64,000 nucleotides of DNA, taken from Cafeteria roenbergensis. Lineage: Eukaryota; Sar; Bigyra; Bicosoecida; Cafeteriaceae. The position numbers and the translations under genes were made by a program. Every line of letters starts with the position of its first letter. Positions within the stretch are counted from its first letter, which is position 1. Positions 10,006 to 22,801 of this stretch are shown here, piece after piece. The notes below the pieces were generated by a model that searched no databases, was not told where the DNA came from, and saw only the letters and a program-made list of their open reading frames with translations. Location of the stretch: assembly GCA_008330645.1 (NCBI GenBank), contig VLTN01000009.1, forward strand, positions 310,001 to 374,000, written 5' to 3'.

Positions 10006-13000
10006 TCACCGGAGCAGGCCGCACACTGGAAACAGCAGATCTGCGATGCGCTGCAGCTCGGGCACCTCCCATGCCGCAGTCGCCGCCTCGTGAGCCACCT
10101 CGGCGAGCTTGGCCAATTCCCAGCTTGGCTGCCTCGCCTCCGATTCCATAGCCAACGCCCAGCAGCTTGCCGCGGCAAGCACGAGCAAAAGAGCGGCCTC
10201 GGAGGCTGGCACTGCCATTCCGCCGGCTGCTGCTCCCGTTGCGAAACCAGTTCCCGCCGCGGAGAGGGCTGCCCTCCTTGCCAACGCCGCCTTTAGCAGC
10301 TCAGCCGTCCGCTCGACTCCAAGGTCGCAAAGGGCGCGAACGCCACTCGCGGACACGCGCTGCAGCAGCCAGAAGAAGCTTTCGCCCGGACCCGCGCCTC
10401 GCTGGACGCACTGCATGCGAGGTAGCCGAATGCCGGGCAGCACCTCTGTCCAGTCGGCAGTCGTCGCCTCGAGGCCCGAGGCGATGCTCGCGAGCGTGGC
10501 GCGGGTGGCAGCCGCCGGGTCAGCGGGCTGCGCCCTGTCCGCGTCGGGGGGAGGCGTCCCGGCCCCAAGGCCTGATGCGGTGCTTGCGGCGTCGGGGCGG
10601 CGACCAAGGAGGCTCTTGCGCTTCGGCTGCGCGCGGGGAGCGGTCGGCTGCGCGGCTTGGCCGACAGCAACTGCGGCCTTGGGGCATAGGCTGCCAACCG
10701 CAGAGCCGATGAGGGCAGACGCGTGCGACGCCGCGGCAGCGCGCTGGTCGTCGCCACGGGGCACGGAGCTCGACGCCGCACCGGGACGCGCAGACGCCAC
10801 AGCCGGGCCAGCCAGCGACGCGGCTGCGACAACTGCCTGCTCCCCGTAGACACGGTCGAGTCTCACCAGCACACGCTGCCTGTGGCCGCCCCAGAGGAGG
10901 CCCCTGCAGGTGGCAGGGGCGCCGCATTCACCTGCTGCGCCATCGCTCAGTGCAGAGCCGGAGTCGGTGCCGGTGGCGGAAGCGGGTGGCCGAAACGGCG
11001 TGACCAGCTGCAGGATGGATGCTGCAAGGGGCCACGCTGCTGCCAGCTTGCGGCAGGCCGCGATGCCGCGCGCTGACGCGAAGATGCGCGAGCGAAGCAT
11101 GCGACTGCCGAGGGTCGGGCTGAGAAGCACCGCAGCCCGTGTGGCAGCTGGTGCCGAGGCGAGCGCGGCGCAGGCTGCCGCCGCGGCAGCGAGCCTGCCT
11201 GTTCCGGCCCACGCAAGGACGCACGCGGCCGGGGCTGGCGACCGGCCCGACGCCTCGTCGCGGCGCGCCGCCGCCACAGTGGCCTGGTCGCTGGGGCCAC
11301 CGGTGGCGGGCTTGGGCCGGGCTGCCACCGCCATCGTGTCCACGACGACGGGCGGGCAGTCCTCCGCCTGTTCGTCCTGCGACGAGGCCCCAGCCAGCGC
11401 CAGCAAAGCGGCAGAAATGTCACATGGGGGCGCTGTCGGAGGCGCGGGGGTATCCTTGGTCGGCCCGGCGGGCTGCAGTCGCGGAGGCAGGCAGGACAAG
11501 TCGGGGAAGGCCGCAGCAAGCGCCGCTGCCACGCCGCTGGCTGCAAGCAGGGCGTGCTCCGATGCCAGGAATCGCACGAGAGCCGCCAGGGCAGAGCGGT
11601 CGGTGCCGTACGCCCCTTGGAGGACGTCGCGCTCGTCGGATCCAGCCCACCACAGGGGCCCGTGCGGCCCTCCTCCGATGTGCTGGCCAGGGGCGACGTC
11701 GAACAGAGCGCGGGGGGCGAGCAGGGCGGTCGGAGGCGGCCCGGCACCGGGCCACAGAGCCCCGGCCGGCGCGGTGCCAAAGGCCTCCGCACTGAGCGGG
11801 AAGAGCGACGCGACCTCGCTCAACCCCAAAGGCAGGCAGGAGGCCGCGTCGGCCGCGCCAGCCACGGCAGCCCCGCGGGCAGTGTCGCTTGCCGAGGCGA
11901 CTCCCCGCTCAAGCACCCAGGCTGCGCCGCAGGCCCCTAGCGCGGAGGGCCCGGCCGCACGGGCAAGCGCGACGGCCCAGGCGGCTGCCACCGCAAGATC
12001 GGCAGCCGCCGAGCTGCCCCCGTGCTCGTGGCCCTCGGCCAACGCTGCGTGGGCCTCGGTCCATCCAAGCTCCGCGTCCTGGGCGCTGCCCGACAGCGCT
12101 GCGGCCTGCAGGCGCGGCGACGGCACCCACCAGCGCTCGTGGCCAAGATCGCGCCCCTCGCCAGGAGTCGCGCACATGGCAGCGACGAGCGGTGCCATCA
12201 TGCCTGTGCCCGCGCAGCGCGCGTGCGAACCGGGGGCGGTTCCTGGCGATCCAACAGAGCCGCTGAGCACGCAGCCGCGGAGAGCCTGGTGGGCGAGCCA
12301 CAGCACGAACGCCCGCGTGATCTCGCACGGCCCACCCGGGCCATCCGTGCTTGCCGCTGCTGTTTTGGCTGCTGCTGCTGCGGCTGCTGCTGCTGCGCGG
12401 CGGGTGGCCGCGAGGGCCGACAGCCGCAGGCGAGCCAGCACGGCGCTGGCCGTGCCCTCGTCGTCGGCGGTCAGCCCTACGGTCCACGCAGTTGCCTCGG
12501 CGGCTCGCTGCACCGCATACACTGCGCTGCAAGGCACAGGCTCCAGCTCCAGCAGGCCGGCCACGAGCTCCGCAGTGGAGGTTCCTTGGGCCGATCGCGA
12601 GAGCGCGTCGGCGCCTCGTAGAGGCAGCATGCTTGCCATGGCCGCCAGGCTGTCCCAAGCAGCTGGGCCCTCACCCGACACATCGGAGCGGGTGGGCGAG
12701 CTTCCGGGAGCACAGGCTGCGAGCAGCGAACGGATCAAGCAGACGGAGGCGGCCGCGCCTTTGGGGGCGTCCCTGCCGCCTGCCGCCCGTGGCAGAGCCA
12801 GCCCTCGAAGACAGGCACTGAGAGCCATCGAGACGCCACCCGCTGCAGCAGTGACGGCCGCTGCGGGCTCGTGCTCGAACCCGGCGGGCCACGACGCCGC
12901 CGCAGAAGCCATTGCCACCACGGGGAGCACCGCCGAGGCATCGCCCCGCAGGAGGGCAGCCAAGGCGCTCGCGGTGACGGACACTGCGGCCGGCGCCGAG

Positions 13001-16000
13001 AGCGGCGCCTCGCCCTCTGCGAGGCACGCCGCTGCCGGCATGGACGCGCCCTGCCGCGAGTACGCCTGCATGCGCTGCGACGACGACTGCAAGGCGGACG
13101 AGGACGACGGCGCGCTCGGCTCAAGGGAAGCGGATTTGCATTCCTGGGCCTCCAAGAGCGAGGCCAGGGACGAAGCCGCAGCCTCGGCGGCGGCGTGGCA
13201 GTCGGCAAGGCAATCAACGGACGCTCGAGCAGGTATGCCCGGCAGCGCGTCGCCCGCCCCCGCCGCGGGGAAGAGGAGCTGGGCGGACGCGCTACCCACC
13301 GCAGCCGCGACGACTGCGCACGCTGCTGCCAACGCGGCGTTGCCTGCCACAGGGGGCTCCTCCTCCTCCTCCGCCTCCTCCTCAGCAGCAGCAGCAGCAG
13401 TAACAGCGGCGGCGGCGGCAGTGGTCGAGGAGTCCTTCCCCGCGCCTGGCGCCACAGCCTGTGACGCGAAGGCCGCTGCAATGACGGCCCACGCCAAGTG
13501 AGGGATCACTGGCGGCAGCTGGCCGGCTGGCAATTCGCCCGACGCCACGCCGATACGAGGGCTTGCGCCTCCGCCGCTGAAGTCACAAGCGCGAACAGCC
13601 TCGGCCCCAACGAGCTCGGCAACCCACCTGACGGCAAGAGCGGTGCCTGGGTGCGCTTCCCTGCCACGGGTCCGCGCCAGCCAGACCTCGGTATCCGCGA
13701 CGACAGTGGCTGTTGCCTCACGAATCCGCTGCGAGGGCGACGGTCGCCTCACCATCGCAGCGGCGATGAGCCGGGCCTCTGCGGGGCGGAGAGCGGCCGG
13801 ACCAGAGCACAGCGACGCTGCGTTGGAGGCCAGGGTGGCCAGCAGGCGGCGACTGAGCGCGAGGGCGACTGGCTCCCTGTCGCGGGCAGCAGCGGCCGCG
13901 GTAGCCGCAAGCATCGCCTCCACCGTGACGCTGCTCGCGCGCATGCCGAGCTGCGCCAAGGTGGCTGCGGGAGCCACGCTCCGGGCCCCGCAGCCCACCA
14001 GCGCGCTGACAAGGGCGTGGGTCGCTGCGCGACCGCGCCAAGCCACCAGTGCCACAGCTGAGCTGCCTTGGGTCTGCGCCGGCGCCCCCGAGGCAGCGCA
14101 CGAGGACGAGGCGGCGCCTTCGGCGAGGGCTGCCAGGACCAGCGCGCCGACGGCGCCGTGCGCCCCCGTACCGTCGGCGCTGCAGGCAGACTTCATCAGG
14201 CCGTCGAGCGCCAGACTGCTGCCGGCCACTGCCTGCAGCACCGCCGGGCAGACGAGCAGACCAGCGCTTGAGCGGCCGGAGCCGCCCGCAGCCGCGGCTG
14301 GGCCGGGCGCAGCTGCGAGCGCGACCGAAGCCAGCACAAGCATGTCCTGGTCGGGCGTCGGGGTCGCAGCGATCTGCTGCCTGCTAGCGTGGCACGCTTG
14401 GATCGCAGTCGCGCAGGCTTCGGGTGGTGGACTGGCCTCTGTGAGCAGCCTCGACACCAGCGCCAGCCGGCTGCGCGCCCTGCCGCCCGGAGGCGTTCGG
14501 GAAGCGGCAGCGTCGTCCTCTGAACAGGCGTCGCTGGCAGCTTCTGCAACCGTCCCGGCCAGCCGGGCAACGGCCACCAGCGCAGCGAGGCGGGCAAACG
14601 TGGGGACGCCTTGTGGCTCGGCAGCCGCAGCCGCACCCTGCCCCGCTGCTGCGGCCCGAGGCAGGGAGGAGACACTGAGGAGCGCAAGGACCCACGACCG
14701 GCGCTCAGGGGCACAGGCCGCGAAGAGCGACGCGACGTGCACCAGCATTGCAGGAGGCGACGAGGCAGCACCCGCCTGGCCGACGTCTGACGTGGAATCG
14801 CTGCTGGAGTGCAGGGCACAGAGGGAAGCGGCCGCGCCGATGGCCACCAGCACCGACGCCGCGCCGGCCTCGCTGTCCGTTGGCTCGGTGCACGAGGCCG
14901 CGCAAGCCTCGGCGACGGCCGTCACCCAGCTGTCCCGCCTGGCCACGAGCGCTGCGCCGAGGGCCGCCAGGCTGGGGATCAGCGGGCTGGTGATTGCTGC
15001 CATCGCCTCGCCAGCCACGTCCCACGCGTGGCGGGCCTGCTGAGAGAGCGCGACGGCCGACATGTCAAACGCGGCCTCCTCCACGCCCTGCCACCCGGAG
15101 GGCACGAGCTGGGCCACACCGGCCTCGTGAGCTGGCGCAGACACCAGCAGGGCAAGTGCCGACGACGCAACGTCCACCCGCGAGGGGTCCAGGCCGGAGG
15201 GGCCAAGCACGGACGCGGCCTCGTCGCGCCACGCTGTAGCAAGGTCTTGCCAGGTGCAGGCGCCTTGGCCGTTGCCCGCAGGTGCAGCCACGCGCGCCGT
15301 GACACGGCCAATGAGCTCTGCGGTCTCCGGAGCCAGCACCACCGCCCGACTGGCCTCAACCAGTCTGGTTCGCAGCTGCGATGGCGGGCGCGATGCGGTC
15401 GAGGACACGGTGAGCGCCTCTGACTGAGCCGCAGTCTTGGTCCGCTCCGCGTCAACGACAGCCACGAGCATGCGCACTAGCAGCGCAGACGGCACCGATC
15501 CAAGGACGGCCGTATCCTGGCCCGCAATGCGAAGCAGCCAGCGAGGGGCCTTGGCCTGCGCAGCGCCCCCAGCGGGCTGCGCTTGCGCCGCTGTGGAGCT
15601 GCCCACGTGAAGGTCGTCCAGCTGCAAGCCGGCAGGCTGGGCAGACACGCCGCCCCCGATTGCTGGCGTTGCCGCTGCCTCTGCTGCTGATGCCTGCCCT
15701 GAGAAAGAGCTGCCGGTGCGACCTCCGCCAGAGGAAGCGCTCTGCCAGTCGGATGTCGTGCATTGGGGCGCAAGAAGCGGCCACGCGTTTGACTCGCTGG
15801 CCGCCCGCAGCGCGGCGGCAGCCGAACCCCACTCGGCCCCCTGTCGCGTGCTGGACCGCACGGCAGCGCCCAACAGGTCCGGGTCGCGCAGGCGACGACA
15901 AGCGCTCACGATGCCAGTCGCACGCCGAGCGAGCGCCCCGCACCAGCTGGGCGGAGGGAGCAGCGACAGTGCCGCCGCTTCGCTGGATGCCATGCCGCGA

Positions 16001-19000
16001 ATGGCAGGAGCGAGGGCCCCAAAGGCAAGAGCCTGGCCACGCGCCGAGCTGCCGAGCGCCGCCTCTCCAACCCCGCCTTCCGGTTCAGCTTCGGCTCCGG
16101 ACGACTTGGCCGCCTCGTCGTTCTGCAGCTGGGTGAGCAGCGTCGCGGCCTGCTGCCAGGCAGCGCTCTGCGCGGCTTGGGCAGGCGGCAGCGGAGAGGC
16201 GCTGCCGTGCCTGTCCGAGCCCAACCCTTGCAGGTGGCTCATGTCGCCAAAGCTCCCGGAGCGCGAGGGAGGCTGGCGCCGAGGCGACATGGGCAGGGCA
16301 AGGCTGCGCCCGAACGTCTCGCTTGACCGCGCGCGGAGCGTGGGAGGCACGTCGAGCCCAAGCGGCGAGTGGGACGGGGCAAAGACGCCGTGCCCAGACG
16401 CGCCACGCGCTCTGCGGAGCTGAGAGGACACCTGTGTCGCGCCCAAGCCCGCTTCGGAGCTGCCAGAGTCAGGGTCCAGCACCCCCACAACCAGCCCAGC
16501 CACGGTGACGGCAAGCAGCGCCGAGTCGCGGCGCCAAAGGTACTCCGGGCAGGCCGAAGTGAGGTCTGCAGAGCCACCAGCCGCGCCGCCGCCTCCGGCA
16601 AGCTCACGCTGGCCTTGCACGTGGCAGAGCCACATGCCGCGAATGAGGGCCGCTGGCGCAGCCACGCACACCAGCGACACGGCATGCAGCAGGTCCCAAG
16701 CTTGCGTTCCCTGGCTCAGCCCATCAAACGTCGCCTTGGCGCACAGCGCAGGCCACTCCGCTTGCAGGTCACCGCCCATGCGCACCGCGCGCGTCATGGC
16801 GAGGCGAGGCTGCGCCTCGGACCCGTCCGCGTAGAACGCGTCCCCAAATCCGACGCTGGAGTCATCTTGCGTGTGCATGGCGCAGCCAAGGGCGGCGGAA
16901 ACCGTGCTCCAGCTGCGGGCTCGAAGGTGGGGCGCCGCGAGCCATCCAAGCGACGACTCGTCTGCCCCAGCCTCGCTCGCCGCGGTGCCGCCAGACGCCG
17001 TCCGCCTACCGGAGGCGACTGACGATGCAGCAGCTGCTGCTGCTGCTTGGCCGCGCTCCGCCCAGTCTTGCCAGTCAAGGCCCTCCGTGGCCAACCAGGC
17101 CGCAGTCTCCACCGTCGAAGAGCAGCCGGCGCGAGTGATGGCCCTGTCCACACGCAGGGCCGCCGCCGCCGCCACAACCGCAACAGCAGCAGCGCGGGGC
17201 AGGACCGGCTTGCACTCGCCGGGCTCAAGGCGAACCCGGGCAAAGACACCAGCGGTGTCCCTGTCGGCCGCGTGGGCCGAAGCCGCCGCAGAGGTCGTGC
17301 CCGCGCCGGCCTTGGAGCTCGAGATGACGCCCCCCGTCGCGGAAGGCGCTGCGGTAGCCGACAGGCCAGCGGACCCGGGCAGCGCGGCTTGCGCGCTGGG
17401 GGCTCCCCACGCAGTCGATGCGCCAGCGGCGTCAACGCCGGCGCCGAAGCTGAGCGACGCGGACGTTGCCAGGCACGCCAGCTGCAGCCCCAGTATGCGA
17501 TCCGGCCCGGCAAGCACGTCGCAGCAAGCAGGCGATACCAGAAGACCGGGGATGTCCCCCTGCAGCTGGCCCCTGGCCAGCGAGGCCTGCGCGGCCACGA
17601 GGACCACGGTCTTGGCTGCGGATGTGAGCGCCCTGGCCAGGTCAGGGCTGGTCGCCGCGTGCGCGGCAGCGAGAAGGCGCAGCTCACAGGGCGCAGCGAC
17701 GAGAAGGGGTCTGTCCGCGACTTGAAAGTGCGTGGCGGCCTGCTCCGCGCCGAGCGCGGCTGCAGTGCCGACAACAGCCGCCTTGACCAAGACCGCAGCT
17801 GCCTCGCTGGCAGAGGTCGCGCTGAACACGCGAAAGCCGGACCGGGTCTGCGCGACGGCGGAGTCACCCTTGGCCGAGGTGGGGGTGCTTCCGCCTGCCT
17901 GGGAGGCAGTCCCGCCCATCGGCCCGATCGGGGCCTTGGGAGACTGCTGGGCGGCCCGCGGGGTTCCACGGCGCTGCCGCAGCGTGGGCGCCGAGAGCTT
18001 GGACAGGCCTCCGCGCTTGAGACCGTCGCTGCCTCCGAGAGCCCCCGACCGGCCAGACCCCGCTTCGGAAGAGGCGGAGCCCCCAGCTGCCGCGCCCTTG
18101 CGGCCGCGGATGAGAGAGGCGAGGTTTGAGAGCTTTGAGCGGCCAGCAGCTTGCGCGCCAGCCGCTCCCCGCCCGAGGAGGGCCCCTGGCCCCCCGCCCA
18201 GCTTGCTCGGCGTCAGCAAGCCGGCGCTTCCCGCGGAGGGACCAGCCAGAGCCGCCGCTGCCTCCTCAATCGCTGCTGCCGCCGCACTCTCGCAGCTGAG
18301 CATCTCTTGCGTCTCTGACGGGCCGCCGGACTCTGCGGCAGCCCCCTCAAGAGGGCGGGACTCGAGACGCCAATCGCCGGCCGCCGCGCTGCTCGCTAGG
18401 CACGACACAGCAGCTGAGAGACCCAGTCCAGCACGGCGGAGCTCAGCAGTCGCCACAGAGGGCCAGGATGGCAGCGGCAGGCCGTCGCTCGACGGGGCGC
18501 CCGCCGAGTCCCACTGGCCGGAGCGGGTGTCGAGCAGTCCCCACGACGACGCAGCCGCGGCCACCACCGCGTCTCCGACCCGCTCGATGACTTCGAACGG
18601 TTCGGGAAGCTGCTGCGGCAGCGGCGCCGCCAGCGCCCGGAGCCGCACACTTCCGTACGCGCTCCGAGCCGGTCGCAGTCGCGAAGCCCTGGCGTCTTCA
18701 AAGCGGCTCAGAGCGGACGCGAGCCGCTGCCGAGCCTCAAGCGCCCGCTGCTGCCCGCTCGCTGCCGCGGTCGCCACAGCTCGCTGGCGTGCGTCCTTTG
18801 CTGCAGCAGCTGCTGCAGCGGCCGCGGCTGCTGCAGCCGCGGCCGTCTGCCCGCTCGCGCCGGCACGAGGTGCGGCCGCCGCAGCAGCTGCTGCCCGTGG
18901 CAGCTGCTGCTGCGGCCCGGCCACCTGTGGCACCGTGAGCCCGGCGGCCTCGGTGCAGCCCGCATTGTAGGACCACACCGCGACCGCGCGCATCGCAAGG

Positions 19001-20964
19001 CTGAGCGCTTGCGAGGCGCCGGCAGCGGATGCGAGCGACGCGCGCGCCAGGTCGGGACATGCGAACAGCACGCCGTCGTGCACGGCAGCGCCACCAGCTG
19101 CTGGAGCCGAAGCTCCGGGGAGCAGAGGCGGCGTCAGACTGGCCATGCAAGCCTCCAGCTCCCGGCTGGCTCCAGGGCAGCCGCCACCAGCACACCCAAC
19201 CGCGAACCACGCGAGGTCCAGCAGCGGAGCGCCCGCAGTGCCACGCTCTCCGAGGCACTTGGCCACTCCGCTGAGCATGTGGCAGAGCTGCACCTGTTCG
19301 GGGGCAATGTCCTGCTGACCGATCGAGGCGACAGTGCTCTCACGACCAATGGCGGCCACATCCGCCGCGATGCCGCTGCTGTAAGCAGCTGCTGCAGACT
19401 TGGCGGTGCCAGCGAGGCTTCTGCTCGTCTGCTGGACTGCGCCGCCCCAGCCTGCCCCGGGCCAGGCAGGCACGCCCCTTGGGGGGCCCGCCCGCGTGGG
19501 CTGCCGGCGGGCCCGTCGCGAGCCGTCGTCGTCATCGGCCTGGTCCGCCTCGTCGTCGTCATCGTCGGCGCCTTCGTCCTCCTCCTCCTCCCCTTCCAAG
19601 TCGTCTTCGTCCTCCTCGTCATCTTCCTCGTCCTCGTCATCGTCCTCATCGTCCTCCTCCTCCAGCACGCTCCCTGCGGCCGCCGGGCTGCGGGACCGTC
19701 GGCCGCCGGCCTGCGCCCTGGCGCCCGCTCTCTCGGGCACGCCCTCCATCTGCCTCGTCTTGCTCCTCACGATCTGCGCCGCTTGGACCAGGGCGTCCGT
19801 CACGTCGCTCGCGCCTGCTCGCACGGCCTCGGCGGCGCAGCGAACGGCAGCCTGCTCGGCCACGCGAAGCCGCACGCACCACCCCAGCACCCAGGACGCC
19901 GCCTCGCTGCACTGCGCTGGCGAGGGCTCTGCGGCCCCGGCTCCACCCCGCGGCTGGCTCTGGCCAGACGAGAGCGCCGCTGGCAGGTTTCTAACGACGT
20001 CTGGCAGCCCCACGGCGCGGAGCGCGGAGGCCACGTCGGCGGCCGATCCGCTTCGCACTGCGCCAAAGAGGTGCTCCACGGCGAGCGACGCGTCGGCGCG
20101 TGCCCTGGCCGCGATGGCTCTGCGAGCAGCCGCGCGGCAGGCCGGGGACGCCCGAGCCGACGCGGCCACGGCCGCGATGTGCTGGAACACCTCCGCCCCC
20201 TCCGCAATCGTTGGGAGGGCAGCCGCGCTGCTGGTCGTCGGATCGTCACCCCCCGGCTGGTGCGCAGCTGGTTGGTCCGAGAGGTCGAAGAGGGCCTGCA
20301 TCGGCTCCGGCAGCGCCGCTCCAGGCGGCGGCGACAGGGAGAGGGGCGCGCAAACGAGGCGAATCGCGGCCGCGACGGGGCGGTCGACGGCGCCCGCGCC
20401 CCCTGAGGCCGTGAGAGGGAGCAGCATGCCGGCCACAGCCGGGGCACAGGTCGGCAGAGACGCCACGAGAGCAACAAGCTCTGCCAGCCGAGCTCGGCGC
20501 TCCGTCTTCTTCTTCTGAATGTCATCGTCCGTCCACCCGGCAGCCATGATGCCCTTGCGTCGGCGCAGCAGGGAGGAGGCGTCGTCCTGCGAGGAGGCCC
20601 CGGAGGCGCTGGCCGTCGCCCGCGGCATCACGAGGCCGGTTCGTCCTCGTGCCCGGTCCGCCGCCGTCGCGCTGGCCGACTCATCGTCGCTCTGCTCTGG
20701 CGCAGCGGCCTGCCCCTGCAATGCCGCGCCCGGACCACCGCTCTGGCGATGCAGCAGGCTCGCGCGCGCCTTGGGCGGCTGCCTGCCTTGCGAGGCGCCA
20801 TACGCCGCCTTGGCCCGCTTCCCGGCGGGCTGCTTGGCAGCGGCAGCTCGCGAGCCGGTCCGGGCGCGCTTGCGAGAGGAGGCGCCCAGGCCACGGCCGC
20901 CACGCCGCCCTCCCTCGGCTCTACCGCCAGCGCCGTCGCTGTCATCGTCATCAGTCGGGCTTAA

Positions 20965-21000
<36 letters not shown>

Positions 21001-22600
21001 ACTATCGTCGCCGTCACTATCGTCGCCATTGCCGTCGTCGTCATCGTCGCTCGCCTCCTCCTCCTCCCGGTCCGGATTGTCGCCACTCCCCGCCTCAGCA
21101 GGCTCGTCCGAGTCGGAGTCGCCCTCGGCCGCCCTCTTGCTAGCGCCAGCGCGCCCGTGTGCGCGAGCAGCAGCCTTGACGACCGTCGCACCAGCAGCGC
21201 TGCGGGCGCCGCTTGCAGCTTGGGCAGGGCCGCCGCTGGCCTCCTTCCCAACGGCAGGCAAGGCAGGCTGCTCGCAACGCAGGGCGGCAAGGACCCGCTC
21301 CTCAACGCCTGCACCCCAGGCCGTGCCGTCGAAGCGGGAGGCCCCTAACAGGCCCACGAGGGGGCTCGATAGGGCTGCCTGGGCGGCTGAGGCAGCGGCA
21401 GCAGGGACGAGCCTGCCTGCGCTGGCGCGCTCCAGCGAGGCCGCAAGCACTGCCACGCAGACGGCGTTGATGGCCAGGTAATCCTCCGGCGAGGCCCCGA
21501 AGCGGGCAGCCGGGCCGGTCAGCGTGACCTCCGAAGAGGCCCCTTCGGCAGCGGCGCCGCCTGGCTGTGCGACTCCGTCAGCTGACCCAGCAGCCCCGGC
21601 TCCACCGCAGTCGCGGGCCGCGCCGTCGCTGGGGCCGTGGCCTGGCCCGCCGAGCGCTCGAATGCGCGTGGCTGCCGGCAAGCCTCGCTTGGACCGGGCG
21701 GGGGAGGGCTCGCGACCGGGTGCGCTCGCCTCCACGGCGCCGCCCGCTGCGGCAGCCGCAGCCGCCGCTGCTGCGTTTGCGGCCTCAGAAGCAGCAACAG
21801 CGGCCGCCGCCAACGCTGAGTTGCACAGGGCTGCGCCCTGTCGCGCCACGCCCACGAGCGCCCCCAGCGTCTCCGTCGTCTTCACCACGAGCCGCTTCGC
21901 GCGCGGGGAGTCGACCCACCTCCTCGGCCCCGACGCGTCCTCGAGAAAGGCCACCAGCAGACAGAGCGGCCACTGCTCTCGGTCCTGCGGCAAGCATTAT
22001 CATAGCGGGGGCGCGCCCAACGGACGATTGCGGGCGCGCGCGTCAATCGGCGCGAGCCGCCTCCGCAACCCGGCGGCGCTCTGGGGGCGGGGGACTGCTG
22101 CCTGCCTGGCCAGCCCTCGCCACCGGCGACTGGCAGCCTCACCTTCAGCAGGGCTTCGAGCGCCTGCACGCAGGCGACCTGCACTTGCGCAGTGTCCAGG
22201 CCGTCGTCCGAAGCGCCTGCAAGCGAGGTTGGGCGCAGCCTCGTGATGAGCGCAAATTCAGCGAGGCTGGTTTCCTCCGTGCTGCCGCTCCAGCCTGACA
22301 ATGCCCCGACAAGGGTCAGAGCTACCGACTGTGTCGGCAGGCCCTGCTGCTTGTGCCTGTCGATGGCTGCCAGGGCGAGTCCGACTGCCTGCGAACCGAA
22401 GCCGGGCGGCAACCTCCAAGCACAGGGAGCAGGTGGCGCAGGGCCTCGTGCGCGCTCACCATGGAGGCTGCTCGCACCCAGCAACTGGAGAGAGCCACTA
22501 GCCGCGCTGGTGCAGCCCTCACCTCTCCCAGCAGCGGCCCATCGCGCTTTTCGACGGCCTCGTTGAGCGCCGCGGCCAGCTCGGACGTCCCAGAGGCCAT
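10006..22600 (-). CDS. INTS1: Integrator complex subunit 1 (INTS1)-like giant protein
   Basis: The simplest model has exons 22600..22523, 22388..22143 and 21984..10006, giving 4100 residues. Donors are GTGAGG and acceptors TTCGCAG and GCCGCAG, all phase 0. Two blocks match INTS1 as I know the family. Near residue 140, WP...FLEDASGPRRWVDSP fits the region containing W-P, EDS-G-R and WVDSP-CK. Near residue 3755, ACRKLAAAWPL fits the C-terminal ACRKLAVAHPL block. Between them is an Ala-rich helical solenoid, as expected for a HEAT-type scaffold. INTS1 is the large nuclear scaffold of Integrator, the Pol II cleavage and attenuation complex that also matures snRNA 3' ends. Animal INTS1 is about 2190 residues; the excess here is low complexity, including acidic runs near residues 404-464 and 884-937 and poly-Ala/Ser linkers. 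Exon 3 alone codes for 3992 residues. It is divergent from TMEM222. Another giant HEAT-like nuclear protein is the main alternative. Confidence 0.7.
19540..19670. repeat. GA-rich microsatellite coding for an acidic tract in INTS1-like protein
   Basis: Imperfect triplet runs of TCC, TCG and TCA on the plus strand. On the minus strand they code for a nearly pure Glu/Asp tract around residues 890-930. Confidence 0.8.
20964..21060. repeat. CGT-triplet microsatellite with a 15-bp tandem duplication
   Basis: About ten CGT triplets at 20967-20997 code for an Asp run. They are followed by two adjacent copies of a 15-bp unit containing CGCCGTCACTATCGT. Together they give the DSDGDDSDGDD pattern in the INTS1-like protein. 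This points to recent slippage within coding DNA. Confidence 0.8.
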
Positions 22601-22801
22601 TCGGCGAGGAGCCCCACTCGGGTCGGGACGTGCCCACCCACCTCGGACGCAAGGGCCGGTCGGTGGGCTGTCCGCAGTGCGCCCGAGGGCGTGGGCGGCT
22701 CGGGCGCAGCGCGTGGGGCTTGCAGAGCCGATGATGGCAGTGAGCAAGTTTGGGGCAGCGGCCGGACCAACACCTCTCGCCACGCACGGCGCGCGCAGCA
22801 G
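22601..22801. promoter_or_regulatory. divergent promoter region between INTS1-like and TMEM222 genes
   Basis: Only 201 bp separate the two ATG codons, so the genes share a bidirectional promoter or have overlapping ones. No TATA box is obvious. Confidence 0.5.

Noticed and set aside
9578-10072. N-terminal extension of the sulfatase-like protein to 10072
   Set aside because: The extension overlaps the INTS1-like stop region and has no signal or domain character; the ATG at 9577 precedes a credible signal segment.
10910-13501. An 863-codon plus-strand open frame opposite the INTS1-like gene
   Set aside because: Ala/Arg/Ser-rich with no recognisable motif; it mirrors the Ala-rich coding strand.
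20964-21060. CGT-triplet run considered as a non-coding satellite
   Set aside because: It is in frame and codes for the acidic tract of the INTS1-like protein, so it is a coding microsatellite.
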